DNA of 64,000 bases from CAJQQK01 sp965224225 (GTDB taxonomy: Bacteria > Pseudomonadota > Alphaproteobacteria > Rhizobiales > Hyphomicrobiaceae). Positions 33,204 to 42,841 of this stretch are shown one piece after another. The notes beneath the pieces were generated by a model. It was not told the DNA's origin. It made no database searches and saw only the letters and a list, made by a program, of their open reading frames with translations. Location: contig CBDCZF010000032.1 of the NCBI GenBank assembly GCA_965224225.1, positions 1 to 64,000 on the forward strand, written 5' to 3'. Made by a program: the position numbers and the translations under genes. Numbering within the stretch: the stretch's first letter is position 1; each line of letters starts with the position of its first letter.

Positions 33204-36174
33204 TGATGCGCACCCCTTCCTCGTCGATGAAGACCGGCTTGGTCACCTGGACTTCGGTAAAGCCGTCGGGCGTCGTGACGTGCAGGCGGGTGCCGATCCT
33301 GGCGCGCCCACCGGCGAGCAGCCCCAGCGCAATGGAGCGGTCTAGATTCGAACTCATGTAACTCGACGTCACGTGGCCGAGCATCTTCATCGGGATCGGT
33401 TCGCTTGTATCGGCGACCAGTTGAGCGCCCTCGTCGAGGATCAGGCGCGGGTCCTGGGTCAACAACCCGACGAGTTGCTTGCGGTCAGGTGCAAGCAGAT
33501 CGGGACGCGCCAGTGAGCGCTTGCCGACGAAATCGGGCTTGACCTTAGACACCAAACCCGAGAGGCCGACATCGTCCGGCGTTACCGTGCCATCGGTCTC
33601 CTGGCCGACGATGATGAAACCCTTTTCGGCGCGCAGCACGTGCATCGTCTCGGTGCCATAGGGCGTGATGTCGTAAGCCTTGCCGGTTTCGTAAAGCGCC
33701 TCCCAGACCGCCTGGCCGTAATCGGCGGGCACGTTGATCTCATAGCCTGCTTCGCCCGTGAACGAGACGCGGAACAATCGCGTCGGCACGCCGCAGATCC
33801 GTCCCTCGCGCACGCTCATGTGCGGAAAGGCATCGTTCGACATGTCGATATCTTCGACCAGAGGGGAAACTACCTCACGCGCCTTCGGGCCCTGGATCGC
33901 GATCACCGCCCATTGCTCGGTCACCGAAGTTAGATGGACGCTCAGGTCGGTGAATTCGGTCTGCAGATAGTCTTCCATGTGGGCGAGCACCCGCGGCGCG
34001 CCACCGGTCGTCGTTGTCACGTGAAAGCGGTCGTCGGCGAGGCGGGCGACGACGCCGTCGTCCATGATGTAGCCGTCTTCCTTGAGCATCAGGCCGTAGC
34101 GGCAGCGGCCAGGTTTGAGCTTCAGCCAGCTGTTCGTGTAGATGCGGTTGAGGAATTCGGCGGCGTCTGGCCCGACGACTTCGATCTTGCCGAGTGTGGT
34201 CGCATCGAAGATGCCGACGCTATCGCGTACCGCCTTGCATTCGCGCAGGACGGCATCGTGCATCTTTTCGTTGCCTTGCGGGAAATACCAGGCGCGTTTC
34301 CAGAGCCCGACGTCTTCGAAAGCAGCACCTTGGGCGACCGCCCAATCATGAGACGGCGTGATGCGTTCGGGATCGAATATCGCGCCGCGGCTCTGGCCGG
34401 CGAACGCGCCGAACGTGGTCGGCGTATAGGGCGGCCGAAAGGTCGTGGTGCCAACCTCGGTCGGGGTCAATTCGAGTGCGCCGGCAACCAGGCCGAGCGC
34501 GTTAATGTTCGACGTCTTGCCCTGATCGGTCGCCATGCCGGTGGTCGTGTAGCGCTTGACGTGCTCGATCGACTGAAAGCCTTCCTGGACGGCAAGCCTG
34601 ATGTCCTTGCTCGTAACGTCGTTCTGAAAATCGACAAAGGCGCGCTCGCGCATGCCGTTGCGGTTAGTCGGCATCGTGTGCACCGGCCGGAACCCGGTGA
34701 ATGTCGCATTCGTCGTATGCGGCGGCGCAGTGGCCTCGTCGCCACCGGCGGCATGACCGTCGGCCAGGCAGGCGTTGAGTTCGTACATGCCGCGGCAGGC
34801 GCCGGCGCTGACTTCCGCCTGGTTCGAGGTGTCCGGCACGAACGCATCCAGCCTGCTGCTGAATGCCAGCTTGCCACGTGACTGCGAGAAGAGGTGGACG
34901 ACAGGCGTCCAACCACCCGACATTCCGACCGCGTTGCAGGCAAGCGTGCGCGGGTCGCCGACGCCGCCACTCGCCGTCATCGGCGCCACGACGAGGCCGG
35001 TGACCTGGCTGCGTCCCGTCGAGCCGAGCACGGTGTGGTTGTCGAGGATTTCGATGCCGGCACGGGTCGCCTGCTCGCGCTCGGGGCCGATGTCGTCGCG
35101 CTTGCGGTAATCGACAATCGTGACGAACAGACCGGCTGCCTTGGCATCAACTGCGGCCTGATAGGCAGAAGCTCCGGACGTCGCGATCACGAGGTTACGG
35201 CCGGGCGTCGCGCCGTAGCGATTGATAAACGTGCGGATCGCTTCGGCCAGCATGATGCCCGGCCGGTCGTTGCTGGCAAAGACCAGCGGCCGCTCGTGGG
35301 CACCGGTTGCCAGTATGACTTTGGCGGCGCGGACCTGCCAAAGCCGTTCGCGGGCGAGCGCCGGCGAGGGATGGCGGATATGATCGGTGAGCCGTTCGGC
35401 AAGCGCGATGTGGTTGTGATTGAAGTAGGCGAACGCGGTCGTGCGCTGCAGCAGGCGGACGTTGTCGCGCGATGCGAGCGTGGCCGTGGTCCGCGCGACC
35501 CACTCGGCGGCGGCGAGACCATCGATCTGAGATGTCAGATCGTGCAGCAGCGAGCCGCCGAATTCGCTCTGCTCGTCGACCAATATGACACGCTTGCCAG
35601 TCGCCGACGCCGACAGCGTGGCGGCAAGTCCGGCGGGACCCGCGCCAACGATGAGCACGTCGCAATGAGCATGCTGATGAACGTAGCGATCGGGATCGGG
35701 AATGGTTGGCGCCTTGCCGAGGCCGGCGGCGCGGCGGATGATCGGCTCGTAGAGCTTCTTCCAGGCCCGTCGCGGCCACATGAAGGTCTTGTAATAGAAG
35801 CCGGCAGCGAACAGCGGCGAGGCAATGTCATTGGCGACGCTGACATCGAACTGCAGCGAAGGCCAGTGGTTCTGGCTGCGCGTTGCAAGCCCGTCGAAGG
35901 CTTCGATCATGGTGGCGCGGTTGTTGGGATCACGCCGACCGTTGCCGCGGTCGATATCGAGCAGCGCATTGGGCTCTTCGGCGCCGGCTGCGAGGATGCC
36001 GCGCGGGCGGTGGTACTTGAACGAACGCCCGACGTGCACGATGCCGTTGGCAAGCAGTGCGGAGGCGACGGTGTCACCCTCGAAGGCGGGCACTTCGCGG
36101 CCGTTGAAACGGATGATGATCGGCTTCGAGCGGTCGATGCGCCCGCGATCGCCTAAGCGGTTGAGGTGACTCAT
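33196..36174 (-). CDS. soxA: sarcosine oxidase alpha subunit
   Basis: 992 residues. Order: an N-terminal ferredoxin-like domain (RFNGREVPAFEGDTVASALL) without iron ligands, a dinucleotide-binding domain that holds NAD+ in this enzyme (VLIVGAGPAGLAATLSASA), a second nucleotide-binding part (VILATGAHERPL), then a GcvT-type folate domain in the last 400 residues (GIFDATTLGKIEVVGPDAAE; GEAGYEINVP). Full family length. It overlaps soxD by 4 bp and soxG by 8 bp, so subunits are translationally coupled. Confidence 0.95.
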   Translation of the reverse strand: MSHLNRLGDRGRIDRSKPIIIRFNGREVPAFEGDTVASALLANGIVHVGRSFKYHRPRGILAAGAEEPNALLDIDRGNGRRDPNNRATMIEAFDGLATRSQNHWPSLQFDVSVANDIASPLFAAGFYYKTFMWPRRAWKKLYEPIIRRAAGLGKAPTIPDPDRYVHQHAHCDVLIVGAGPAGLAATLSASATGKRVILVDEQSEFGGSLLHDLTSQIDGLAAAEWVARTTATLASRDNVRLLQRTTAFAYFNHNHIALAERLTDHIRHPSPALARERLWQVRAAKVILATGAHERPLVFASNDRPGIMLAEAIRTFINRYGATPGRNLVIATSGASAYQAAVDAKAAGLFVTIVDYRKRDDIGPEREQATRAGIEILDNHTVLGSTGRSQVTGLVVAPMTASGGVGDPRTLACNAVGMSGGWTPVVHLFSQSRGKLAFSSRLDAFVPDTSNQAEVSAGACRGMYELNACLADGHAAGGDEATAPPHTTNATFTGFRPVHTMPTNRNGMRERAFVDFQNDVTSKDIRLAVQEGFQSIEHVKRYTTTGMATDQGKTSNINALGLVAGALELTPTEVGTTTFRPPYTPTTFGAFAGQSRGAIFDPERITPSHDWAVAQGAAFEDVGLWKRAWYFPQGNEKMHDAVLRECKAVRDSVGIFDATTLGKIEVVGPDAAEFLNRIYTNSWLKLKPGRCRYGLMLKEDGYIMDDGVVARLADDRFHVTTTTGGAPRVLAHMEDYLQTEFTDLSVHLTSVTEQWAVIAIQGPKAREVVSPLVEDIDMSNDAFPHMSVREGRICGVPTRLFRVSFTGEAGYEINVPADYGQAVWEALYETGKAYDITPYGTETMHVLRAEKGFIIVGQETDGTVTPDDVGLSGLVSKVKPDFVGKRSLARPDLLAPDRKQLVGLLTQDPRLILDEGAQLVADTSEPIPMKMLGHVTSSYMSSNLDRSIALGLLAGGRARIGTRLHVTTPDGFTEVQVTKPVFIDEEGVRINV

Positions 36175-36479
36175 TCCGAGGCCTCCCCTCGACCTTCGTC
36201 GCCCGGCAGCGTCGGCCGGGATTCGCCCATCCGGTAGGTCTGAATGAACTTGTCCGTGATGGTATCGCGCAGCGCGTTGAACCAGCGCTGACAGCCGTGC
36301 ACGTGGTTCCAGCGTTCGGCGTGCACGCCCTTGGTATTAGCGCGGTAGAACAGGAATTCGGCCCATTGCTCATCGTCGAGTTGGGACGGATCGAGAGGCC
36401 GCGCGATGTGGGCCTCCCCGCCGCAATGAAACTCGATCTCGGGCCGTTCACCGCAATAGGGACATTTGACTAAGAGCAT
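36171..36479 (-). CDS. soxD: sarcosine oxidase delta subunit
   Basis: 102 residues, normal for SoxD, which binds zinc and helps assemble the complex. CPYCG at residues 6-10 and the later HVHGCQRWFN supply the expected Cys/His ligands, with family segments GGEAHIARP and LFYRANTKGVHAERW. The stop overlaps the soxA start. Upstream it is separated from soxB by a 281-bp gap filled largely by a palindromic repeat, unusual since the four genes are normally close-packed. Confidence 0.95.
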   Translation of the reverse strand: MLLVKCPYCGERPEIEFHCGGEAHIARPLDPSQLDDEQWAEFLFYRANTKGVHAERWNHVHGCQRWFNALRDTITDKFIQTYRMGESRPTLPGDEGRGEASE

Positions 36480-36550
36480 GAGCGGATACCTTGGGAGCGT
36501 CTAAGACCTGCTGCCATTAGAAAAGTGCGTGTGTGCCTGGACCGCCCTAT

Positions 36551-36713
36551 GCCCCTCACCCTAGCCCTCTCCCCGCTGCGCGCGAAGTGCGCTTGCAGGG
36601 AGAGGGAATCCAGCCGTGCGAGTTTGCACCGTTGCTGACAACGCGACGGGCCAAGTTCCCTCTCCCCGTAGCGCCACTTCGGCGCGTACGGGGAGAGGGT
36701 TGGGGTGAGGGGC
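36551..36713. repeat. palindromic intergenic repeat between soxB and soxD
   Basis: 163-bp imperfect inverted repeat beginning GCCCCTCACCCTAGCCCTC and ending GGGTGAGGGGC, each half containing a further CCCTCTCCCCG…CGGGGAGAGGG hairpin. A related copy is at 38064-38213. The arm at 36658-36699 is the reverse complement of 38078-38119 with one mismatch in 42. It fills most of the soxB-soxD gap and would form strong RNA structure inside the sox transcript. Confidence 0.88.
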
Positions 36714-36760
36714 AAGCGGCGATTGCAATCTTGCTTTGTCATGTCATTTGTCCGCTACGC

Positions 36761-38014
36761 CTAGTGAGCAACGGCGGCGGCCGCCGCCTCATCGATCAGG
36801 CGGCCGGTGCGATAGCGGTCGAGCGTGAAGGGTGCTGCGATCGGGTGTGGTTCGTCCTTGGCCATGGTCCAGGCGAAGACATGGGCTGATCCAGGCGTTG
36901 CCTTGAAGCCGCCGGTACCCCAGCCGCAGTTGACATAGAGCCCCTCGACCGGCGTCTTCGAGAGGATCGGCGAGCGGTCGTAGGTGGTGTCGACGATGCC
37001 GCCCCAGTTGCGCAGCATGCGCATGCGCCGAAACTGGGGAAAGAGTTCGCAGATCGCCTCGAGCGTATGCGTTGCGATATGCAGACCACCCTGCTGGCTG
37101 TATGAAACGTACTGGTCGGTACCAGCCCCGATCACCAACTCGCCCTTATCCGACTGCGAAATGTAGGCATGGATGGTGTTCGACATCACGACGCAAGGGA
37201 ACACCGGCTTGATCGGTTCGGAAACCAGCGCCTGTAGCGGAAAGCTCTCGAGCGGCATTCTGAGCCCGGCGCGCTCCATCACGACACTGGTGTGTCCGGC
37301 TGCAACCACACCGACCTTGCCCGTCTTGATGTAGCCGCGCGTCGTATCGAGACCTGAAACGCGGCCATTGGCGTCACGGTCGATACGCATCACCTCGCAA
37401 TTCTGGATGATGTCGACGCCGAGCCGGTCGGCGCCGCGGGCATAGCCCCAGGCAACCGCGTCGTGGCGCGCCGTGCCGCCGCGTCGCTGGAGCGCTCCGC
37501 CCATCACCGGGTAACGGATGTCTTTCGAGATGTTGAGCGGCGGGCAGAACGCCTTGCATTCTTCCGGATTGAGCCACTCGTTATCGATACCGTTCAGCCT
37601 GTCGGCATAGATATGGCGCTTGAAGCTCTGCACGTCATGGACGTTGTGGGCCAGCATCAGCACGCCGCGCGGCGAGTACATGACGTTGTAATTCAATTCC
37701 TGGGCCAGCGTCTCCCAGAGTTTGACGGCATGTTCGTAAATGCCGGCACTCTCGTCATAGAGATAGTTGGAACGAATGATGGTCGTGTTGCGCCCGGTAT
37801 TGCCGCCGCCGATCCAGCCCTTTTCGACGACAGCGATGTTTGGGAGGCCGTGCTCCTTGGCAAGGTAGTAGGCCGTGCCAAGGCCATGGCCACCGCCGCC
37901 GACGATGACGACGTCATACACCGGCTTCGGTTGTGCATCACGCCATTGCCGCGGCCAGTTCTTGTGAGCACTAAGCGCGTTGCGGGCGAGGTTGAGGGCG
38001 GAGAATTTGGTCAT
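36761..38014 (-). CDS. soxB: sarcosine oxidase beta subunit
   Basis: 417 residues. FAD site DVVIVGGGGHGLGTAYYLA followed by the SoxB-typical GWIGGGNTGRNTTIIRSNYL. The His in QRRGGTARHDAVAWG is the expected covalent flavin-linkage region. C-terminal GWGTGGFKATPGSA completes the FAD site. The subunit oxidises the sarcosine methyl-nitrogen and passes electrons to FMN and O2. First gene of soxBDAG on the minus strand, flanked on both sides by copies of the same repeat. Confidence 0.95.
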   Translation of the reverse strand: MTKFSALNLARNALSAHKNWPRQWRDAQPKPVYDVVIVGGGGHGLGTAYYLAKEHGLPNIAVVEKGWIGGGNTGRNTTIIRSNYLYDESAGIYEHAVKLWETLAQELNYNVMYSPRGVLMLAHNVHDVQSFKRHIYADRLNGIDNEWLNPEECKAFCPPLNISKDIRYPVMGGALQRRGGTARHDAVAWGYARGADRLGVDIIQNCEVMRIDRDANGRVSGLDTTRGYIKTGKVGVVAAGHTSVVMERAGLRMPLESFPLQALVSEPIKPVFPCVVMSNTIHAYISQSDKGELVIGAGTDQYVSYSQQGGLHIATHTLEAICELFPQFRRMRMLRNWGGIVDTTYDRSPILSKTPVEGLYVNCGWGTGGFKATPGSAHVFAWTMAKDEPHPIAAPFTLDRYRTGRLIDEAAAAAVAH

Positions 38015-38063
38015 CGGCCGGCTTGCCTTTGCACTATCGGAAGGTTGTGCCGTGTGGCCCTTG

Positions 38064-38213
38064 GCCCCTCACCCTAACCCTCTGCCCGTACGCGCCGAAG
38101 TGGCGCTACGGGGAGAGGGAATCAGGCCATGCAATGAGGCACCATCTCGGATCAAACGATGGGCCGGATTCCCTCTCCCCGTACTTCACGGGGGGAGGGT
38201 TAGGGTGAGGGGC
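38064..38213. repeat. palindromic intergenic repeat upstream of soxB
   Basis: 150-bp element of the same family as 36551-36713: outer arms GCCCCTCACCCTAACCCTC and GGGTTAGGGTGAGGGGC, with inner hairpins. It sits between the dehydrogenase gene stop (38278) and soxB, where it could act as an attenuator or terminator for read-through from upstream. Confidence 0.88.
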
Positions 38214-38277
38214 AAGGGACCACAAGGCGTGGCCTATCATGTGCCCGACCCAATGTCAGCCGGGCACAAGCGATTCT

Positions 38278-40785
38278 TCAGGCTCTGAGCCGCTCATTCT
38301 TCGGATCGAACGGCGACTCCTCGACGACGGTTGCCGGATAGCGTTTGCCGAGGATCGAGATTTCGAGTTGCTGGCCGAGGTCGGCGAGTTCGGGGCGCAC
38401 CATGGCGAGCGCGATCGATTTGCCAAGCCGCCAGCCGTAGCCGCCGGACGTCGCGCGGCCGACCATTTCGTCACCCTGGTAGATCGGCTCGTTGCCGCGC
38501 GGGTCGGCATCCTCGATGCCGTCGACCACCATTGTCGCAAACCGCCACTTGAAACCGCGCGCCTGCCAGTCGGCAAGCGCATAGGAGCCCAGGAACTGGC
38601 CCTTGTTGAGCTTGACGAAGCGGTCGAGACCGGATTCAAGGGCTGCGTATTCGATCGACAGCTCGCGCGGAATCAGGCGGTAGGATTTCTCGAGCCGCAT
38701 CGAATCCATGGCGCGGATGCCAAACGGCTTGATGCCGAACTCGGCGCCTGCGTCCATCAGACGGTCGAAGATCGCGTTCTGCATTTCCAGCGGGTGATGC
38801 AGTTCCCAGCCAAGCTCGCCGACGAAATTGAGGCGCAGAGCGTGGGCCTGAGCGGGGCCGACGTTGATCATCCGCCCGGAGAGCCATGGAAACGCTTCGT
38901 TTGACAAATCCGCATCGGTGAGCTTGGCAAGCACGTCGCGCGACTTCGGTCCGGCCAGTACCAGCACACCCATCTGGGTCGTGATCGCCTCCATCGTGAC
39001 ACTGCCGTCATCGAGAAGCAGCTTGCGCAGGATGTCGTGGTCGTGACGCTCGAAAGCACCGGCGGAGACCAGATAGAAATGGTCCTCGCCGAGCCTGTAG
39101 ACGGTGTATTCGGAACGCACGCCGCCGTTGGCCGAGAGCAGATGGCAGAGCGCAACACGGCCGTCGCGTTTGGGTAGAGAGTTGGCGAACAGTCCGTCGA
39201 GCCACTCAGCCGCATTCGGCCCCGTGATCATGCATTTCGCGAACGCCGACATGTCGAGCACGCCGACGTTCTCGTGCACGTTCTTCACTTCGTTGCCGAC
39301 GTGCTCGAAGTAGTTCGAGCGGCGGAATGACCATTTTTCGACGATGCGGCCATCTTCGAGCGGCGGCGCGTGATTGTGGCCCAAGAGCACGTCGCCGGAG
39401 CCGAGCTCCGCAGGGTCGAGCTGATAACCTTGAGGTGCGAACCAGTTGGCCCGCTCCCAGCCGTAGACCGAGCCGAACACGGCACCGAGGTCCTTGAGGC
39501 GCTCGTAGCACGGCGTCGTCTTGAGCGGCCTGCCGGCGGCGCGTTCCTCATCCGGGTAGTGCGTCGTGAAAACGTTGGCGTAGGCCTCTTCGTTCTTTTC
39601 GCGCAAATAACCACGGGTCGCGTAGGGCCCGAAGCGGCGCGGGTCGACGCCCATCATGTCGATCGTCGGCTCGCCGCCGAGGATCCATTCGGCAAGCTGC
39701 CAGCCGGCCCCGCCGGCCGCCGTCACACCGAACGAGTGGCCTTCGTTCAGCCAGAAGTTCGGCAGATCCCAGGCCGGCCCGATGATCGGCGAACCGTCCG
39801 GCGTATAGGCGATGGCGCCGTTGTAGACCTGCTTGATGCCAACCTCGCCGAACACCGGCACACGTGCGATTGCGGTTTCGATGTGCGGGCCCAAACGTTC
39901 GAGATCCTCCTGGAAAAGTTCGTATTCGGATTGTTCACTGGGCCCGTCGACGTAGCAACAGGGCGCACCGACTTCGTAGGGCCCGAGGATCAGGCCGCCG
40001 TTTTCCTCACGCATGTACCAGGACGAGTCGGATTCGCGCAGCACGCCCATCTCGGGCAAGCCCTGAGCATGGCGGGCCTGGATGTCAGCGTGCGGCTCGG
40101 TCACGATATATTGATGCTCGACCGGGATGACCGGAATATCGAGGCCGACCATCTCGCCCGTCTTGCGCGCAAAGTTGCCTGTCGCCGCCACAACATGCTC
40201 GCAGGCAATGTCACCCTTGTCGGTCTTGACCAGCCAGGTCTCGCCGCGCCGTTCGATGCCGGTGACCGTCGTGTGACGGTAGATCTCGGCACCGCCATTG
40301 CGCGCGCCGATCGCAAAGGCCTGGGTCAGGTCGGCGGGCTGGATATAGCCGTCGTCGGGATGCTGGATAGCGCCCAGCAGCCCGTCGGTCTCGCACAGCG
40401 GCCAGACCTCCTTGATTTCTGCGGGGCTCAGCAATTTGACGTTGACGCCGATCGTGTCGGCGACGCCCTTGTAATACATAAACTCATCCCAGCGGTCCGG
40501 GGTGCGCGCGAGGCGGATGTTCGAAACGCGACGGAAACCGACGTTCTGGCCCGTTTCGTCTTCGAGGGAGCCGTAGAGGTTAACGGAATACTTATGAATC
40601 TGGCCGACCGAATAGGACATGTTGAAGAGCGGCAAGAGCCCGGCGGCGTGCCAGGTCGAACCCGAAGTCAATTCCTTGCGCTCGATGAGAACGCAGTCGC
40701 TGCAGCCGCGCTTGACGAGGCTGTAAAGCGTGCCGGCGCCGACCACGCCGCCACCGATCACGACTACACGGGCTTCAGTTTTCAT
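38278..40785 (-). CDS. dimethylglycine/sarcosine dehydrogenase-type flavoprotein with GcvT domain
   Basis: 835 residues from ATG 40785, 7 bp after GGAGG; the frame is open 34 codons further but without a ribosome site. N-terminal FAD (VVVIGGGVVGAGTLYSL), then SGSTWHAAGL, whose His46 matches the covalent FAD-His of dimethylglycine and sarcosine dehydrogenases. The C-terminal half is a GcvT-like tetrahydrofolate domain (GVLDMSAFAKCMITGPNAAE; GELGWELHHP; GIRAMDSMRLEKSYR). Expected reaction: oxidative removal of an N-methyl group as methylene-THF. Which N-methylglycine it prefers cannot be told. Lies just upstream of soxB on the same strand. Confidence 0.9.
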   Translation of the reverse strand: MKTEARVVVIGGGVVGAGTLYSLVKRGCSDCVLIERKELTSGSTWHAAGLLPLFNMSYSVGQIHKYSVNLYGSLEDETGQNVGFRRVSNIRLARTPDRWDEFMYYKGVADTIGVNVKLLSPAEIKEVWPLCETDGLLGAIQHPDDGYIQPADLTQAFAIGARNGGAEIYRHTTVTGIERRGETWLVKTDKGDIACEHVVAATGNFARKTGEMVGLDIPVIPVEHQYIVTEPHADIQARHAQGLPEMGVLRESDSSWYMREENGGLILGPYEVGAPCCYVDGPSEQSEYELFQEDLERLGPHIETAIARVPVFGEVGIKQVYNGAIAYTPDGSPIIGPAWDLPNFWLNEGHSFGVTAAGGAGWQLAEWILGGEPTIDMMGVDPRRFGPYATRGYLREKNEEAYANVFTTHYPDEERAAGRPLKTTPCYERLKDLGAVFGSVYGWERANWFAPQGYQLDPAELGSGDVLLGHNHAPPLEDGRIVEKWSFRRSNYFEHVGNEVKNVHENVGVLDMSAFAKCMITGPNAAEWLDGLFANSLPKRDGRVALCHLLSANGGVRSEYTVYRLGEDHFYLVSAGAFERHDHDILRKLLLDDGSVTMEAITTQMGVLVLAGPKSRDVLAKLTDADLSNEAFPWLSGRMINVGPAQAHALRLNFVGELGWELHHPLEMQNAIFDRLMDAGAEFGIKPFGIRAMDSMRLEKSYRLIPRELSIEYAALESGLDRFVKLNKGQFLGSYALADWQARGFKWRFATMVVDGIEDADPRGNEPIYQGDEMVGRATSGGYGWRLGKSIALAMVRPELADLGQQLEISILGKRYPATVVEESPFDPKNERLRA

Positions 40786-41169
40786 GGTTGTGCCTCCGGA
40801 TACAGACCTGGCCGATTGACCGACGATCGCGCCAGCGGCGGTGGTCGGCGAACGAGGTATTTTTGCAGGCTCTGGCGATTTGGCCAAACCTCGTTTTCAG
40901 CCCTTGCACCGTCTAGCCGGAACGCGACCGGCCGTGGTGTCAGGACGACTGCTGCCGGGCATGCGTCATGGTGCGCCAGCCGAGGCGTGAATTGGCCGCG
41001 CCAGTTCACCACATTCTATCCATATCGTGACAGATTGGATCTTGCGCCCGGCCGATGCCGGCTGCATGAGCAACTATCGACGGAACAATGAATCGTAATT
41101 TGGACGGTCAGCCCCACGGCGGCAGCCGAAGCACCAGGTGAGCGGACGATGGCTAAGAGACGGACCCAC
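40786..41169. other. intergenic region, no gene recognised
   Basis: 384 bp upstream of the dehydrogenase gene and before the MITE-like element. Beyond the dehydrogenase ribosome site (GGAGG at about 40792-40796) I see no convincing coding sequence and no glycine-riboswitch-like pair of aptamers. It must hold the promoter of the dehydrogenase/sox group. Confidence 0.5.
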
Positions 41170-41433
41170 GGTCACGAACTCATAAATCTTGTTTCATTGG
41201 TGTGAGTCAATTTGCTTCGCTGGCAGGAGCAGGGCTGCAGGAGATGTGGTTCATCTTCAAAGCCTTGCGACGCCGCAGCGAAGCAAATTGGCCACATCTT
41301 GCGGACGCCGAAATGGCGCGGCGAACTGCTACGTTGCGGGATTTGAACGGGCAACCAGCCCGCCCTGCATCCCGCGCCTGGCATTTCTTGGCCATTTCGG
41401 CGCCAATGAAGCAAGATTTATGAGTTCGTGACC
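41170..41433. mobile_element. MITE-like element with 30-bp terminal inverted repeats
   Basis: 264 bp. The left end reads GGTCACGAACTCATAAATCT and the right end is its reverse complement, the arms matching over about 31 bp with one mismatch. Inside are two further inverted pairs: AATTTGCTTCGCTG (41209-41222) with CAGCGAAGCAAATT (41276-41289), and CGCCGAAATGGC (41306-41317) with GCCATTTCGGCG (41391-41402). It has no transposase. Small reading frames cover it on both strands but are by-products. No clear target duplication. It sits 17 bp before the efflux operon and may carry its promoter. Confidence 0.75.
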
Positions 41434-41449
41434 TAGTGAGACAACGCGC

Positions 41450-42841
41450 ATGACATCGACTGCTAACCCCAAGCCCGCTCTCAAGGTGGCACCGGCACCC
41501 GATGCGACCAAGGAACGCGAGGCGCGAGACGCGACGGTCGTGCAAGACGAACCGGGCAAGCCGATGTCGACCACGGCGCGGATTTTGCGCGGCTTCTTCC
41601 AGCTGTTGCTGCCGCTTGCCGTGATCGCCGGTGGTGTCGCTGCCTACCAGTACCTGCTCGCGACAAAACCCGACATTCCGAAGCGGCAGGCCCGGCCGAA
41701 TACGCTGCCGATCGCCACCCAGGTGATACACTTCGCCGACTATCAGCCAATGCTCAAGCTTTTCGGCACCACCGTCGCCGGCCGCCAGGTCGAAATCCGT
41801 TCGCTGGTCGCCGGCAAGGTCGTCTCGACCGCCGATGGCCTGGCAGATGGCGGCAAACTCGCGGCCGGCGCTACCATTCTGGCGATCGACCCGTTCGACT
41901 ATCGCGCTGCACTCGATGAGGCAGACGCCCAGTTGGCAGAGGCCCGGGCGCGCATCAGCGAATTCAAGGCCTCGCTGGAACTGGAGCGGGGCAATCAGAC
42001 GTTTCTGCGCGAGCAAGTAGAGCTGGCAGAGGTCGATCTGAAGCGCGCACAGCCGCTCTCGCGACGTGGCGCCGTCTCGGAGCGCACCGTCGATGACCGC
42101 CGGGTGATCTTCACCCAGCGCAAGCAGGCACTCACACAGTCCGAGAACAACATTGCCGTCTGGCAGGCACGCCTCGAACAGCAGGAGGCAACCGTCAAGC
42201 GCCTCGACGCCAACCGCCGTCGCGCGGCAAACCGGCTGGCCGAGACCAAACTGGTGGCGCCGTTCAATGCCTACGTCACGAATGTCGGTGCGCAGGTCGG
42301 GCGCATGCTAGGCGTCAACGACCGGGTGGCGACGCTAATTGACCGGGACTGGATCGAGGTCGCATTCACGGTCACCGATCAGCAGTTCGGCCGTCTCGCG
42401 CGCGGCGAGGGCGGGCTCGAGGGCCGTTCCGTCGAAGTGCTCTGGCGGGTCGGCTCGGAGCCGCTCAGCTATAAAGGGCGTATCGCAAGGATTGGCGCCA
42501 ACGTCTCATCCGAGGCCGGCGGCGTCCAGGTCTATGCCCGCGTCGACAATCCGGCGGCCGGCGTCGGTCTGCGCCCCGGCGCCTTTGTCGAGGTGAGCGT
42601 ACCGGATACCTCATTTTCGAAAGTGGCAAGACTGCCGAGCACCGCGATTTTCGATGGCGATACCGTCTATGTCGTCAACCAAGGTGTGCTCGCATCGCGC
42701 AAGGTTTCGATCGTAGCGACATCGGGCCCGGACGTTCTCGTGCGCGGCCCGCTTGAGCAGGGCGACAAGGTCATGATCACGCGGGTCTCGCTGCCCGGCG
42801 ATGGCGTGCGCGTCAGGGAAGTGACCTCAAATGGCGGCTGA
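41450..42841 (+). CDS. RND efflux periplasmic adaptor (membrane fusion) protein
   Basis: 463 residues. A cytoplasmic N-tail precedes one membrane anchor (FFQLLLPLAVIAGGVAAYQY, about 45-64). Lipoyl/barrel-sandwich parts follow (VEIRSLVAGKVVSTADGLADG; RLAETKLVAPFNAYVTNVGA), with a long coiled-coil hairpin between them and beta-barrel VDNPAAGVGLRPGAFVEVSV. The HlyD/AcrA-type adaptor links the inner-membrane pump to an outer-membrane channel. Overlaps the pump gene by 11 bp. No TolC-like gene or local regulator is present. Confidence 0.92.
   Translation: MTSTANPKPALKVAPAPDATKEREARDATVVQDEPGKPMSTTARILRGFFQLLLPLAVIAGGVAAYQYLLATKPDIPKRQARPNTLPIATQVIHFADYQPMLKLFGTTVAGRQVEIRSLVAGKVVSTADGLADGGKLAAGATILAIDPFDYRAALDEADAQLAEARARISEFKASLELERGNQTFLREQVELAEVDLKRAQPLSRRGAVSERTVDDRRVIFTQRKQALTQSENNIAVWQARLEQQEATVKRLDANRRRAANRLAETKLVAPFNAYVTNVGAQVGRMLGVNDRVATLIDRDWIEVAFTVTDQQFGRLARGEGGLEGRSVEVLWRVGSEPLSYKGRIARIGANVSSEAGGVQVYARVDNPAAGVGLRPGAFVEVSVPDTSFSKVARLPSTAIFDGDTVYVVNQGVLASRKVSIVATSGPDVLVRGPLEQGDKVMITRVSLPGDGVRVREVTSNGG

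Noticed and set aside
40786..41169. Glycine riboswitch upstream of the dimethylglycine/sarcosine dehydrogenase gene
   Set aside because: I looked for tandem aptamer-like GGA-rich cores and found none.
41330..41365. tRNA T-arm-like stretch (GTTCAAAT context on the minus strand) inside the MITE-like element
   Set aside because: No acceptor, D or anticodon arm can be formed around it; it is explained by the element's own structure.
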